The notes: a model not told the origin generated them from the letters alone. 64,000 nucleotides of DNA from Acanthosepion pharaonis (GCA_903632075.3 CAHIKZ030000129.1:700001-764000); one strand, 5' to 3'; shown: positions 22,324 through 35,255, counted from the first letter of the stretch. Translations and numbers: made by a program.

Positions 22324-22465
22324 TAAGCAAAAGCTTAGATGTGGTACAAGGAGCTCAAGTATGGAGCACCCAGTGAGGATAGAACTCACCACGCAGTCGT
22401 AATTGATCTAGCGAGACAAACTTGTTAACCATGACACACAGATGAGGCACAAGACTAAATGTGGT
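22269..22465 (-). mobile_element. SINE-1 copy beside (AT)n
   Basis: (AT)n at 22269-22322 directly abuts a minus-strand SINE-1. In reverse complement it reads a head with a GTTAACAAGTTTGTCTCGCT-type A region, GAGTTCTATCCTCACTGGGT and a tail with CTTGTACCACATCTAAGCTT. A second partial tail (22441-22475) follows. Confidence 0.8.
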
Positions 22466-22824
22466 GCATCCAGCATATATCTTATGTAAAGATAATTTGG
22501 GTGTAAAGTCTGCTTTTCTCATTTAGGTTAGGATCGAATTCGCTTTCAATCAATCTTCTAGCTGAGGTAGTTGCATATTTATCAGAGATTGGCGAGCTAA
22601 TAAAACAAGGATTTCGAATGCACATTTTCAAAACCCTCCCAACTGAAACGGTTGGAGCTACACAATCTTACTACCCCAATAGTAGTCAAGTCATCTCGGG
22701 GTTCGATCCGCAGTATGTGTTCCACATTTGTGGACTAGAGTAAGTATATCGCTTTCTCGTTGGGTGCCTCACCATATGATCGTTGTCATTATTGCCGAAG
22801 ATCATTATTGCCGAGTAGTGAAGT

Positions 22825-23380
22825 GCGACAATGTGATCCGAAGACGTATTGGGATGGCCAAAGACGCATTCCAAAAGCTAGGCAGAGTATTACGAGACAG
22901 GAGGATTTCGTTGATAACAAAAAAAAAGAGTACTGAATTGCTACGTGATATCTGTCCTTCTTTACGGCACCGAATGTTGGAATGTCTCCTCAAAGATGAA
23001 GAAGATACTCGAGGCAATGGAGTTATGGTGCTACAGAAAGATACTAAGGATACCATGGACCTAACATGTGAGCAACGATGAGGTTTTGGGGAGGATACAA
23101 ACAAGGAGGAAGCTTATACTTAACATCAGGAAGCTGAAGTTTCTGAGACACGTAATGAGAAAAGAGAGCCTGGAGAATCTGATACTTACAGGTCGAATAG
23201 AGAGAAAGAGAGACAGGAGAAAGCAACGCGTTACATACTTAGCGGGCTTAAGCAAGTTGATTACAGAACAGGGTCTGGGAGAAGTAGTAAAAGGAAAAAC
23301 ATATTGAGAACTACAAGGAATAGGGGGAAGTGGAGAGCCATGATCGCCTACGTCCTGAGGGGGCACGGGACATAAAAGAA
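22825..23380 (+). pseudogene. LINE-A C-terminal region
   Basis: Starts in CDNVIRRRIGMAKDAFQKLG and continues through VLRDRRISLITKKKSTELLR, a frameshifted thumb region, VSNDEVLGRIQTRR, ILNIRKLKFLRHVMRKESLE and NLILTGRIERKRDRRKQRVT to the family 3' end (CCTGAGGGGGCACGGGACAT). Same domain order as the 13.6-kb copy but starting further downstream. Several frameshifts. Confidence 0.85.
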
Positions 23381-23571
23381 GTGAGTGTGATTAATTTACT
23401 CAAGCTCTCGAGGTAGGTTATTTAAGTGACTTTGTATCATACTAAGCAAACCTTAGTCAATTACTAGATTACTTTCATCGAAGTTTGTAGAAATATCGTA
23501 CTAATTTTCAGTCATTCTAAGAAATCTAATCAAAGAACAAAAATTTAGAAAATAACTTTTTTAAAAACGCA

Positions 23572-24135
23572 TTGTCACCCAAACAAGGCAGTAATACCAC
23601 TAAGATGCAAAGGGCTAATGAGAGTGTAAGATAATGAGAAGACTCTATTGAGGAAAAAGGACAATAAAAGAACAGGTTTCAGGAAAACAGAAGACAATTG
23701 GCGTTGCATTTAAATTGTTGAAGATTACATGTAGCATGGAAGCAAGAAATTGGAAGGAAGTTCTACAGGTGAGAAGTGCGAGAAAATAAACTATTAGAAT
23801 AAAACTTACGATTACATTTAGCTATTTCAACAGTAAAACGATGAAACTTAGTTGCCAATCTAGTAGTACGCTTAAATTCCTGTGGTCAAGGTACGAAGAA
23901 GGAGAACTTATTAGAACAATTGCTATGAAAATCTTTATAGAAAAAGCAGAGGGAAGTCACGCCGGTGAAAAAGTAACTGAAGTTGAGATGGTAAGTTAGG
24001 ATTGATTACATTAGAGATCCTTTGAATTTTGTCAAGAATCTAGAGATATATAGTAGGAATACTTTTCAGTATTAGTAGGTAGCAATATCCAATGCACGAC
24101 CGAATGGTAGATTTATAAATGTACCAGGTGGAATC
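23572..24135 (-). pseudogene. LINE-C 3' end, decayed
   Basis: Minus-strand counterpart of the LINE-C copies. The end (TTGTTTGGGTGACAATGC) is at 23572-23590. The region read in reverse at about 23800-23960 corresponds to EFKRTTRLATKFHRFTVEIA and related segments, and CTATATATCTCTAGATTCTT at about 24050 matches the EILDKIQ coding segment. Much decayed; no long frame survives. Confidence 0.7.
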
Positions 24136-24189
24136 TAATGAGAAAAATTGTCTGTCGTGACAGAGTTAACCAACTTTCCTAGTTGTTAA

Positions 24190-24335
24190 CCTAACAAATG
24201 ATCCAATATAACCGCACCACTTCATATCAGTGAGAAACGTGAACACAAAAGGCAGAAATAGTTGCTCCCCTGGGGGTTAGCATCAGCCATTCTGATGGCA
24301 GGTAAAAAAAGGTTTTCTATAGTAAAGTAGTTTTG
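24190..24335 (+). repeat. Dispersed repeat G, copy 1
   Basis: Shares CCACTTCATATCAGTGAGAA, a CAGxxATAGTTG-type segment and AAAAAAGGTTTTCTATAGTA with 30775-30900. Two copies in the same orientation 6.6 kb apart. Class unknown; it may be a decayed SINE or LINE tail. Confidence 0.55.
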
Positions 24336-25084
24336 TCTAGGACATTAATTTAATTACATTGATATTAGTTTAAAATAACATAGATGCCAATTCAAACAGG
24401 TGTCCTTACCAAATCTAACGTGTATAGTAATAAGACATTTCTGGATGGATGTTTATATTAAAATGTACTGTTTTCTTTTTTTCTTTTAAGACTGGTTTGT
24501 CTAACTAGAATATTGTAAGATAACTACAGCTAGTGACGAAACAACTGAAAGGACTATACTATTTTGAATGAGATTACTTATAAATTCAAAGAATGAAAAC
24601 CGTTATAAGGTAATAATCTTATTTTTATTTTCTCTCCTTATTTTTTTTTTAAATAGTTCTTTCTCCTTCCCTTTTAAGCCGTCGACCGATATCGTCAAAT
24701 TCCCTCTTTTCTCCGAAAAGAAAAACAAGTCATTCTTATGTTTGATCCAACTAATACTGACCTGGTTCCTATTTCTTGGTCTATTTTCCATCAATTCACA
24801 GTGTGTCAGATTTGTATTGACACATTAAATTATTTATGAATTGCTCTAGTCCAGCAAGTGATAATTTAAAGATACTGGAAAACATTCGAAGATTATTGAA
24901 TGGGAGATACATCTGAGAACGGCCAGAAAACACGATTGTTGAAACAATACAGTAAGAACATAGACAATGCAGCTACTAGTGAGATACAATGACTATGAGC
25001 TGGGTCCGTGTAAATTCCACAAATGTAACTTAATAACTATTGTCTGCTTTTGTTAGATCTCCTAAACACTGTTCCGCCATTCAT
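24336..25084. other. No gene recognised
   Basis: AT-rich. The frame at 24568-24828 is hydrophobic (LFLFSLLIFFLNSSFSFPF) but lies in a pyrimidine-rich stretch and has no recognisable family. It is considered a chance frame. Confidence 0.5.
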
Positions 25085-25350
25085 CTACTCAAGCTTTCTA
25101 GGTAGGTTATTCATTGTTTTCCTCTGTTCCTCTTGCCTTCATCCTGCTCTGTGAGTATCAAATTTTCCAAGCCAACTTTTCTAATTATGCGCCCTAGAAA
25201 TTTCAACTCTCTTTTCCTGGTGTTATATATAAATGTCCTTTTTGATTTAATTTTCTCTAAAACTCCATCGTTGCTCACATGTTCATTCCATTCGCAGCAT
25301 CCTTCTGTAGAACCACATTTCTGTTGCTTCAAGTCCTTTCTTCATATGTG
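25085..25350 (-). pseudogene. LINE-A C-terminal fragment
   Basis: Minus-strand frame reads NEHVSNDGVLEKIKSKRTFI, YNTRKRELKFLGRIIRKVGL and ENLILTEQDEGKRNRGK, the same block as in the 13.6 and 22.8-kb LINE-A copies. Both ends truncated. Confidence 0.85.
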
Positions 25351-25400
25351 TTGTAGCCTACCTACGGACGATAATGGGTATGTCCCCATTCACATAAATA

Positions 25401-25560
25401 CAGTAGTAAATACTGTATGTTGGTCTGCATTTGGAGATTCGTCTCCAGCTGTGCAGGTCAAACTCTCTGCCTCCGAGCAGAGAGGATCCCCAGACGAGGC
25501 TATGTCGAAGGGCAGAGTCACGTCTCGGGAAACAGCTACTTGACGCTGTTTTAGACAGGG
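25401..25560. other. Unclassified GC-richer patch with successive hairpins
   Basis: Three perfect short hairpins follow one another: CAGTA-GTAAA-TACTG (25401-25415), GGAGA-TTCG-TCTCC (25433-25446) and CTCTCTGC-CTCCGA-GCAGAGAG (25463-25484). A longer-range AGACG/CGTCT pair follows (about 25492-25532). Sequence composition differs from the surrounding LINE relics. No known RNA family was recognised. It could be a fragment of a structured repeat. Confidence 0.45.
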
Positions 25561-25594
25561 TCTATGGGGAATTTTTGAACGAGCCTACGGACTC

Positions 25595-25640
25595 AGATGC
25601 CTCACATTAAATTCGGCCTTGTGCCACATGTGACCGCGTG
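25595..25640 (+). repeat. SINE-1-like tail fragment
   Basis: AAATTCGGCCTTGTGCCACA matches the SINE-1 tail. Nothing else of the element remains. Confidence 0.55.
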
Positions 25641-25889
25641 GGCGGTTAGTAGATATCCTGCAGTTGGAGATTCATTGTAGAATTCACTTCATTCACTTCT
25701 AGCTGTTGACTACTACTTCTACGCATCGCTGGCGAATCTTATACGTGTTGTTCATGTCCTAAGTATTATCGTTCATTACGAATCTTCGTGTGATTATTCT
25801 ATTCAATAACCTTCCCTAGGTTCCAACCATATGTGATGAGATTGTCCAGCCTTCAAAGCTATATGGAGGACTGATATTACCTAACAACA

Positions 25890-26170
25890 CTATTTTTCTA
25901 TTTTTTTCTGTTTCTTAGTACTCTGCTTAGATTTTCGATGCCATCTTTCGTTATCCCAATGCGCCTTCGAATTTCAGTGTCGCACTTTCCGCCCAGATAT
26001 TTAAATTGTTGTATTTGTTTGATTTTGGTATCTCTGTCTATGAGTATCAAATTCTCCAATCCCTCTTTTCTAATTACGTGTCCAAGAAATTTCAAGTCTC
26101 TTCCTGATATAAAATATAAATGTCATTTTTGTTTCCATTTTCTCTCAAATATCGTCGTTGCTCACTTACT
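25890..26170 (-). pseudogene. LINE-A fragments in permuted order
   Basis: Reading the minus strand from 26170 down, the C-terminal block comes first (a decayed EKMETKMTFI region, then MKFLGHVIRKEGLENLILID). It joins directly to an upstream block (TKIKQIQQFKYLGGKCDTEI, RRRIGITKDGIENLSRVLRN). In intact relatives the second block precedes the first. The open frame 26095-25898 crosses the join. Confidence 0.8.
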
Positions 26171-26479
26171 GAAGATCATTCATAAGATTTTTTTTTTAAT
26201 TTGAGATGATGTCTTGCTTTCGTCATTCCTGTGTAAATCATTAAAATCACGCTGCAAGAAAGGGATAATTAGTTTGTCTCGTGTGCTATTAAATACATTT
26301 ATTTTGTTTATCTACTGTAAACTTACAATCAGTCAATCAAATCTATCAATCAATAGCGAATGTTTAGCGTACTTAACATAAATAGATTAGGTTCGATTAC
26401 TCTTCCTCGTGTCCTCTTTCACTTATTGTTCAGGCTTTTAGGGTGGTTTTGTATTAGGATCAAGAGTTTAGGAGGCATT
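26171..26479. other. No gene recognised
   Basis: AT-rich spacer between a LINE-A relic and a purine tract. No supported feature. Confidence 0.5.
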
Positions 26480-27275
26480 ATTTGGTAAAGGAAGAATGAA
26501 AAGTATAGGTTAGAAAAGGGGTAGATACAGTATAACAAAAAACTATAAGTAAAAGAAAAGCTTCTTGTGAAAAAAAAAATACGAAAAATTGAATAGAAGG
26601 AATAAAGACCAGAAAAGAGAAAACAGTAAAGGAAATGCGGAGTTGCCAAGAGGAAAGAAAGAATTAAATAAAGTAAAAAAAAGTAAGGTTGAAAGAGAGA
26701 AAAGGAATGATAAGAATGATAAAGAGGGAAATGAAAACAAGAGAAAGAAAGCAAGAAAAAGAAAAAAATAATGACAGAAAAAGAGAGAAGAATGAAAGAA
26801 AGAAAGAAAGAAAGAAAGAAAGAAAAGAATGAATGAAAGAAAAGAATGAAAGAAAGAAAAAGTGAGAAGAATATAAGAAATAATAAGAAAGAAAAAATAA
26901 AGAAAGAAAAATGAAAAAGAGACTAAAAAAGAAAAGAGAGAAAAGAAAAAAGAAAAAAAAACATAAGAGAAATAAGAAAACGCGAAAGCTGCAAAGATAT
27001 GACATACGAAAGAGAAAAAGAAAAAGTATTAAAGAAAGAAAGAAAGAAAAGAAAGAAGGAAGGTCCTCTAGTATCACTGAGAATTAGGTGGGTAAAGAAA
27101 GGGTTAATGACTAGTTTAAATGAAAGAGAAAAAAGAAACTGATGAAGATGAGAGGAATTTGAAAGAAATAAAAAGAAAAAAAACAGAAAACGATAATTTT
27201 TAAAGAAAGATAGAAATCAAGCAAAATGCACAAAGACAAAACTGTGAAAGAAGGAAAGATGCAAATAAAAATAGA
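26480..27275 (+). repeat. Purine-rich tract, about 800 bp
   Basis: Dominated by A and G on the plus strand with (GAAA)n at about 26797-26823 and 27030-27050 and many GAAAG/AGAAA words. The reverse strand yields Phe/Leu/Ser frames of up to 137 residues that only reflect the composition. Confidence 0.9.
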
Positions 27276-27452
27276 CTAATGTTACCTGTTGATTACTTAA
27301 TCAAACTGACAATGTAAACATTAGCCAATGTTTACTGAAAGTCACTTCGCTCCTCAACCAGGTTGGGTGGGTCTGATGTGAAGAGATATGGCTTAAAATT
27401 GTTTAATTTTAATGATGAAGCAAGTATGCGTTGCTATTAACCAACTTGTTAC

Positions 27453-27675
27453 TTAACCCATTAATTCCCACTGGAAAAGCCAATATTAATTATAAAAGTT
27501 CAAAATAAAATCCAATTCAAAAAATCAAATTATGGGCTTCTAAAAAAAAAAGAAAGAAAATAAAATAAAAACAAAAAACGGGATTAACTATAGGTTTAAA
27601 AATCCGATACCAAATTATAGATTTATAAAAATCTATTTTTTGACCCATTTTAGGGACTAGGAATTAGTGGGTTAA
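27453..27675. mobile_element. piggyBac-type MITE with TTAA target duplication
   Basis: TTAA at 27453-27456 and 27672-27675 flank terminal inverted repeats starting CCCATTAATTCCCACT (left) and, as reverse complement of the right end, CCCACTAATTCCTAGT. Total about 223 bases, AT-rich, non-coding. TTAA duplications with C-rich inverted ends are diagnostic of piggyBac elements. Confidence 0.7.
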
Positions 27676-28082
27676 GAATCTATTACCAATTGTTAGTAGA
27701 ATAACTTCATGCTTATCAACTATAAGAGCCTATCGTATTCGTCCTCACAGAGAATTCCTGAATCGTTGAATCGTTTCCGCGGGATTTTCACGAAGAATCT
27801 CCTAGATAATGATGAATTTCAAGTGGAAACTTCTAGGGGAAGTAGTGTATCTTGATGTATAAAATGTTCCTTACAAATTACATTAAACTGATCTTGTATC
27901 CTATTTGCTCTTGCGCCGGGGACAAAAATAATCTGTATCGTTTGTCGGTGCAAGCAAGTTTATCAGTTCATGCTTATACCAATATTAAGCGGGAAAAAAG
28001 AATTACGGAGCAGACAATAAGTTTAATGATATTCACTAGCTGAACTTATGGAATATACATACCTAAAATAAATTTCTTAATT
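27676..28082. other. No gene recognised
   Basis: No feature supported. A 63-residue frame at 27852-28043 has no recognisable domain. Confidence 0.5.
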
Positions 28083-29820
<1,738 letters not shown>

Positions 29821-30066
29821 TTAAAAGTTGTACAGTCATAAATATGAAAAAAGTTAGAGACGTACAAATATTTTCTTCTTTATTGTAAAAACATTGGCTT
29901 GCATCATAAAATATGACATAATCTATGTAAGCTTTTCTGCCAAAAAACATAACTGATTCAAACTTAGTAGTTCCGCGAGTCCGACAGATACTACACTTTG
30001 GAAAAAGTTATGACTCTACAGACAAGCAAACAGAATAATAGTATATTATATCAATCTGGCCTTATG

Positions 30067-30073
30067 TCAGACT

Positions 30074-30131
<58 letters not shown>

Positions 30132-30190
30132 TCAAGTGACTGGGATAGAGAGATAGATATCGATATCAAGTGACTGCGATAAAATATATG
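30067..30190 (-). repeat. (AGAT)n with the mosaic linker in inverted orientation
   Basis: (AGAT)n at 30075-30130, then AGATATCAAGTGACTGGGAT and GATATCAAGTGACTGCGAT. These are the reverse complement of the linker CGCAGTCACTTGATATCTAT in the mosaic just upstream (28083-29820). Confidence 0.85.
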
Positions 30191-30774
30191 TAATTGCAGA
30201 ATATTACGAATGGCAGTGTTGACCTTTTGGATCTGACTCCCAACGACTATAACGGTAACTCACTGATACGACTGACATAAGGCCAGATATGAGGTGAATA
30301 GACTTTATAAAACAAATATTCAGTCTGCTTGGAAAATCAGTATTCTAAATCCTTGTTTTACCTGAGCTCCAACAGTACCTTATAATGCTGGTGCCATGTA
30401 TTAAATTGCCTCATCCGATTAATATAAAACTTTTACTGAAACTTTTACGAAACTGTTCAATTTAATCGTCTGAATATTTTAAAAGCGATAATAAGCAGAA
30501 GATTGAATTTTAGATTGTACATTTTGAGAAAGACTGCTTGTTTATGTTACCTGTGATAGCATGGGTAGGATTTAATAAACAAACTTTTATTCACCCGAAT
30601 AATTACACAGATAGTCAGGGACACTGAAAATTATGGTTGTCGTGAGAGAAAAATGAAACTTTAAATGCGGTTATAGTTTAGCACACACTGCATTTGAACT
30701 TGTTCATTATAAATAAAATTCCACTAGTTTTCTTTTACTAAGAAATTGAAAAAAATATGATGAGTAAGCCGACT
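30191..30774. other. No gene recognised
   Basis: AT-rich sequence without supported features. No splice or domain evidence. Confidence 0.5.
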
Positions 30775-30900
30775 TAGCACTTGATTCAATATAATCACTT
30801 CACTTCGTGTCAGTGAAAAATGAAAGAGAAGGCGCAGTAAAGTTGTTCTCCTGATGGAAGCCAAAAAAAAAGGTTTTCTATGGTGATTAAAAGATAGCTG
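30775..30900 (+). repeat. Dispersed repeat G, copy 2
   Basis: Matches 24190-24335 through CACTTCxxxTCAGTGA and AAAAAAGGTTTTCTATGGTG. Confidence 0.55.
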
Positions 30901-31193
30901 TTTCGTTCTGGAGCCGTTAAAATTTACAAGACATTTCTTGCCTTAGTTAACTGATTGGCGGTCATTTTCGAGAGCAGCTGCCAGTTTTACTTCAAATGGC
31001 ATAAATGTTTTTGAGAAAGATAATTGTTTATCGCAAAAAGCATTCACTTAGATCAATCATGTGCAAACTAGTGTCCGCAGAGCGCATGCAGCCTGTTTGA
31101 CTTTCTGAGTGCCACACTTAATTTCTTGAGGAAAGTAATGTTTATTTAAATTTTTTTTCGTTTCGTTGTAACTTTTGCAATCACACTCTCTTA

Positions 31194-31254
<61 letters not shown>

Positions 31255-31939
31255 GATTAAATATAATGTTTCTTGAATTTTGTAAACTTCCGTTGAAGGT
31301 AACGTTTTCATTTTAAACCATTGTAGATTTTCACTAAGGGAGATCATACATGTAAACATCTTTTGCTTTAGAAACAGGAAGCGTTCATAAGTTATTTTTT
31401 CTCTGGAGAAGAAATATAATTTTTCTTTTAAAATTATTTTTTTAGTCAAATAAATAAATTAGAAACGTGTGTTCAGCACTCTCATCAATGACAATATAGA
31501 AAGATTTTAATTCTTAAATATACAAAAAAAATGTTTTATCTAATGAAAATTTGTTTTACCTTTTCTCCATTTCTAAGTCATGCTTACGCGTATGATCTTC
31601 TGTAGTGAAAATGGCTGAGGCAATTTTGACGAAACACACCGTTTAGCCTTTATGCTTAATCTGGTAAAAAAGTGCAGCAGACTGATAATTGATAAATGTT
31701 AATGTGATGATACAGTAGGTGCAAGCATGTGTCGGGAAAGGTTTGCTACGTTTCATGTAGGGTAATTTAAGTTTGAGTATAATGATGTCAGAACTTGAAA
31801 ACTGCCAAATTAGAGGAATTTTCGAAGAAACATGTGTCCAAACAAATGTATGTAAAAGAGTTGTTTGTTGCAAAAATGAAATCTACCTTGCTCTTTAGAC
31901 GTGGTCTATGACCCGAATTCTGAAACAGCAGATAGATAG
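30901..31939. other. No gene recognised; (AT)n at 31195-31250
   Basis: AT-rich with one (AT)n block. A 130-residue minus frame (31449-31057) runs through the microsatellite and shows no domain. Confidence 0.5.
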
Positions 31940-32275
31940 GTGCTAAAAAAGAATGCGCAAGAAGGCCCTTAATGTGTCCTGGAGAAGTACAGATGCTGAA
32001 GAACAAAAGGAGCTACGAAAGGTAACATCAAGTGTGCAGCAAAGAAGGATGTTTCTAGCAGGACACTGTATCAAGCATGATGACAAATTTACTACCAAAT
32101 TAAAACTCTGATGGCTAAGCGAACAGACTCTTATTCGCCAGACATACTAGAAGACGACTCAGAGATGTAGACGACACATGAGCTAAGGATCATCATAGTA
32201 GACCGTGCTGAATGGAAAAAGAGTGTAGATGGTCTGGGGTGTTCCGAAAGATGAACCTTGCTAGTGAGTTAGAAG
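31940..32275 (+). pseudogene. LINE-B RT C-terminal fragment
   Basis: Frame pieces read MRKKALNVSWRSTDAEEQKE, TSSVQQRRMFLAGHCIKHDD and, after frameshift, WSGVFRKM, with DRAEWKK-like residues before the last. The RRxxxAGHCIRH motif is one I know from the C-terminal tail of a group of LINE reverse transcriptases. It is different from LINE-A (FLGHIMRKEGL). The satellite array begins right after it. Confidence 0.6.
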
Positions 32276-35255
32276 AGTTTTCTGTGTCCTCATACGTAGT
32301 TCTGTGTGTTATGTGCCCTCATACGTCGTCCTATGTCTTCTGTGTCCTCGTACGTAGTTCTGGGTGTTCTGTGCCCTCATACGTCGCCCTAGGTTTTCTG
32401 TGTCCTCATACGTAGTTCTGTGCTTTCTGTGCCCTCATACGTCGCCCTAGGTTTTCTGTGTCCTCATACGTAGTTCTGGGTGTTCTGTGCCCTCATGCGT
32501 CGCCCTAGGTTTTCTGTGTCCTCATACGTAGTCCTGGGTGTTCTGTGCACTCTACATCGTCCTAGGTCTTCTGTGTCCTCATACGTAGTTCTGGGCTTTC
32601 TGTGCCAACATACGTCGTCCTAGGTTTTCTGTGTCCTCATACGTAGTTCTGGGTGTTCTGTGCCCTCATACGTCGTCCTAGGTTTTCTGTGTCCTCATAC
32701 GTAGTCCTGGGTGTTCTGCGCCCTCTACGTCGTCCTAGGTCTTCTGTGTCCTCATACGTAGTCCTGGGTGTTCTGTGCACTCTACATCGTCCTAGGTCTT
32801 CTGTGTCCTCATACGTAGTTCTGGGCTTTCTGTGCCAACATACGTCGTCCTAGGTTTTCTGTGTCCTCATACGTAGTCCTGGGTGTTCTGCGCCCTCTAC
32901 GTCGTCCTAGGTCTTCTGTGTCCTCATACGTAGTCCTGGGTGTTCTGCGCCCTCTACGTCGTCCTAGGTCTTCTGTGTCCTCATACGTAGTCCTGGGTGT
33001 TCTGTGCACTCTACATCGTCCTAGGTCTTCTGTGTCCTCATACGTAGTTCTGGGCTTTCTGTGCCAACATACGTCGTCCTAGGTTTTCTGTGTCCTCATA
33101 CGTAGTTCTGGGTGTTCTGTGCCCTCATACGTCGTCCTAGGTTTTCTGTGTCCTCATACGTAGTCCTGGGTGTTCTGCGCCCTCTACGTCGTCCTAGGTC
33201 TTCTGTGTCCTCATACGTAGTCCTGGGTGTTCTGCGCCCTCTACGTCGTCCTAGGTTTTCTGTGTCCTCATACGTAGTTCTGGGTGTTCTGTGCCCTCAT
33301 ACGTCGTCCTAGGTTTTCTGTGTCCTCATACGTAGTTCTGGGTGTTCTGTGCCCTCATACGTCGTCCTAGGTTTTCTGTGTCCTCATACGTAGTTCTGGG
33401 TGTTCTGTGCCCTCATACGTCGTCCTAGGTTTTCTGTGTCCTCATACGTAGTCCTGGGTGTTCTGCGCCCTCATACGTCGTCCTAGGTCTTCTGTGTCCT
33501 CATACGTAGTCCTGGGTGTTCTGCGCCCTCTACGTCGTCCTAGGTTTTCTGTGTCCTCATACGTAGTTCTGGGTGTTCTGTGCCCTCATACGTCGTCCTA
33601 GGTTTTCTGTGTCCTCATACGTAGTTCTGGGTGTTCTGTGCCCTCATACGTCGTCCTAGGTTTTCTGTGTCCTCATACGTAGTCCTGGGTGTTCTGCGCC
33701 CTCTACGTCGTCCCTAGGTCTTCTGTGTCCTCATACGTAGTCCTGGGTGTTCTGTGCACTCTACATCGTCCTAGGTCTTCTGTGTCATCATACGTAGTTC
33801 TGGGCTTTCTGTGCCAACATACGTCGTCCTAGGTTTTCTGTGTCCTCATACGTAGTTCTGGGTGTTCTGTGCCCTCATACGTCGTCCTAGGTTTTCTGTG
33901 TCCTCATACGTAGTCCTGGGTGTTCTGCGCCCTCTACGTCGTCCTAGGGTCTTCTGTGTCCTCATACGTAGTCCTGGGTGTTCTGCGCCCTCTACGTCGT
34001 CCCTAGGTTTTTCTGTGTCCTCATACGTAGTTCTGGGTGTTCTGTGCCCTCATACGTCGTCCTAGGTTTTTCTGTGTCCTCATACGTAGTTCTGGGTGTT
34101 CTGTGCCCTCATACGTCGTCCTAGGTTTTCTGTGTCCTCATACGTAGTCCTGGGTGTTCTGCGCCCTCTACGTCGTCCTAGGTCTTCTGTGTCCTCATAC
34201 GTAGTCCTGGGTGTTCTGCGCCCTCTACGTCGTCCTAGGTTTTCTGTGTCCTCATACGTAGTTCTGGGTGTTCTGTGCCCTCATACGTCGTCCTAGGTTT
34301 CTGTGTCCTCATACGTAGTTCTGGGTGTTCTGTGCCCTCATACGTCGTCCTAGGTTTCTGTGTCCTCATACGTAGTCCTGGGTGTTCTGCGCCCTCTACG
34401 TCGTCCCTAGGTCTTCTGTGTCCTCATACGTAGTCCTGGGTGTTCTGTGCACTCTACATCGTCCTAGGTCTTCTGTGTCCTCATACGTAGTTCTGGGCTT
34501 TCTGTGCCAACATACGTCGTCCTAGGTTTTTCTGTGTCCTCATACGTAGTTCTGGGTGTTCTGTGCCCTCATACGTCGTCCCTAGGTTTTCTGTGTCCTC
34601 ATACGTAGTCCTGGGTGTTCTGCGCCCTCTACGTCGTCCTAGGTCTTCTGTGTCCTCATACGTAGTCCTGGGTGTTCTGCGCCCTCTACGTCGTCCCTAG
34701 GTTTTCTGTGTCCTCATACGTAGTTCTGGGTGTTCTGTGCCCTCATACGTCGTCCTAGGTTTTCTGTGTCCTCATACGTAGTTCTGGGTGTTCTGTGCCC
34801 TCATACGTCGTCCTAGGTTTTCTGTGTCCTCATACGTAGTCCTGGGTGTTCTGCGCCCTCTACGTCGTCCTAGGTCTTCTGTGTCCTCATACGTAGTCCC
34901 TGGGTGTTCTGCGCCCTCTACGTCGTCCTAGGTTTTCTGTGTCCTCATACGTAGTTCTGGGGTGTTCTGTGCCCTCATACGTCGTCCTAGGTTTTCTGTG
35001 TCCTCATACGTAGTTCTGGGTGTTCTGTGCCCTCATACGTCGTCCCTAGGTTTTCTGTGTCCTCATACGTAGTCCTGGGTGTTCTGCGCCCTCTACGTCG
35101 TCCTAGGTCTTCTGTGTCCTCATACGTAGTTCTGTGTTTTCTGTGCCCTCATACGTCGTCCTAGGTTTTCTGTGTTCTCATACGTTGTTCTGGGTCTTCT
35201 ATGACTTTATACGTAGTTCTGGGTCTTCTGTGCCCTCATACGTCGTTCTGGATTT
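32276..35255 (+). repeat. 3-kb satellite of 57-58-bp dimers (two 28-29-bp half units)
   Basis: About 51 copies of a 57/58-base unit. Each comprises two related half units, CTCATACGTAGTCCTGGGTG plus TTCTG, and CTCTACGTCGTCCTAGGTCT plus TCTG. Half units differ mainly at TACGTAG versus TACGTCG and CTGGG versus CTAGG. A rare variant pair (GTGCACTCTACATCG followed by CTGTGCCAACATACG) recurs at about 32545, 32775, 33004, 33754 and 34447, showing a higher-order repeat of four units (about 230 bases) in the left part. Edge units are the most diverged. Frames such as VSSYVVLGVLRPLRRPR arise because 57 is divisible by three. Confidence 0.95.

Noticed and set aside
24568..24828. Hydrophobic 86-residue frame as a small membrane protein
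   Set aside because: Arises in T-rich DNA; no supporting context.
26664..27077. 137-residue Phe/Leu/Ser frame on the minus strand
   Set aside because: Complement of a purine tract, no domain, low complexity.
32212..35255. Frames such as VSSYVVLGVLRPLRRPR in the satellite
   Set aside because: Satellite unit length is mostly 57 bases, a multiple of three; frames break wherever the unit is 58 bases or has an indel.
32276..35255. CRISPR array interpretation of the 28-29-bp periodicity
   Set aside because: No unique spacers between repeats; every base is part of the tandem unit, and the context is eukaryotic.
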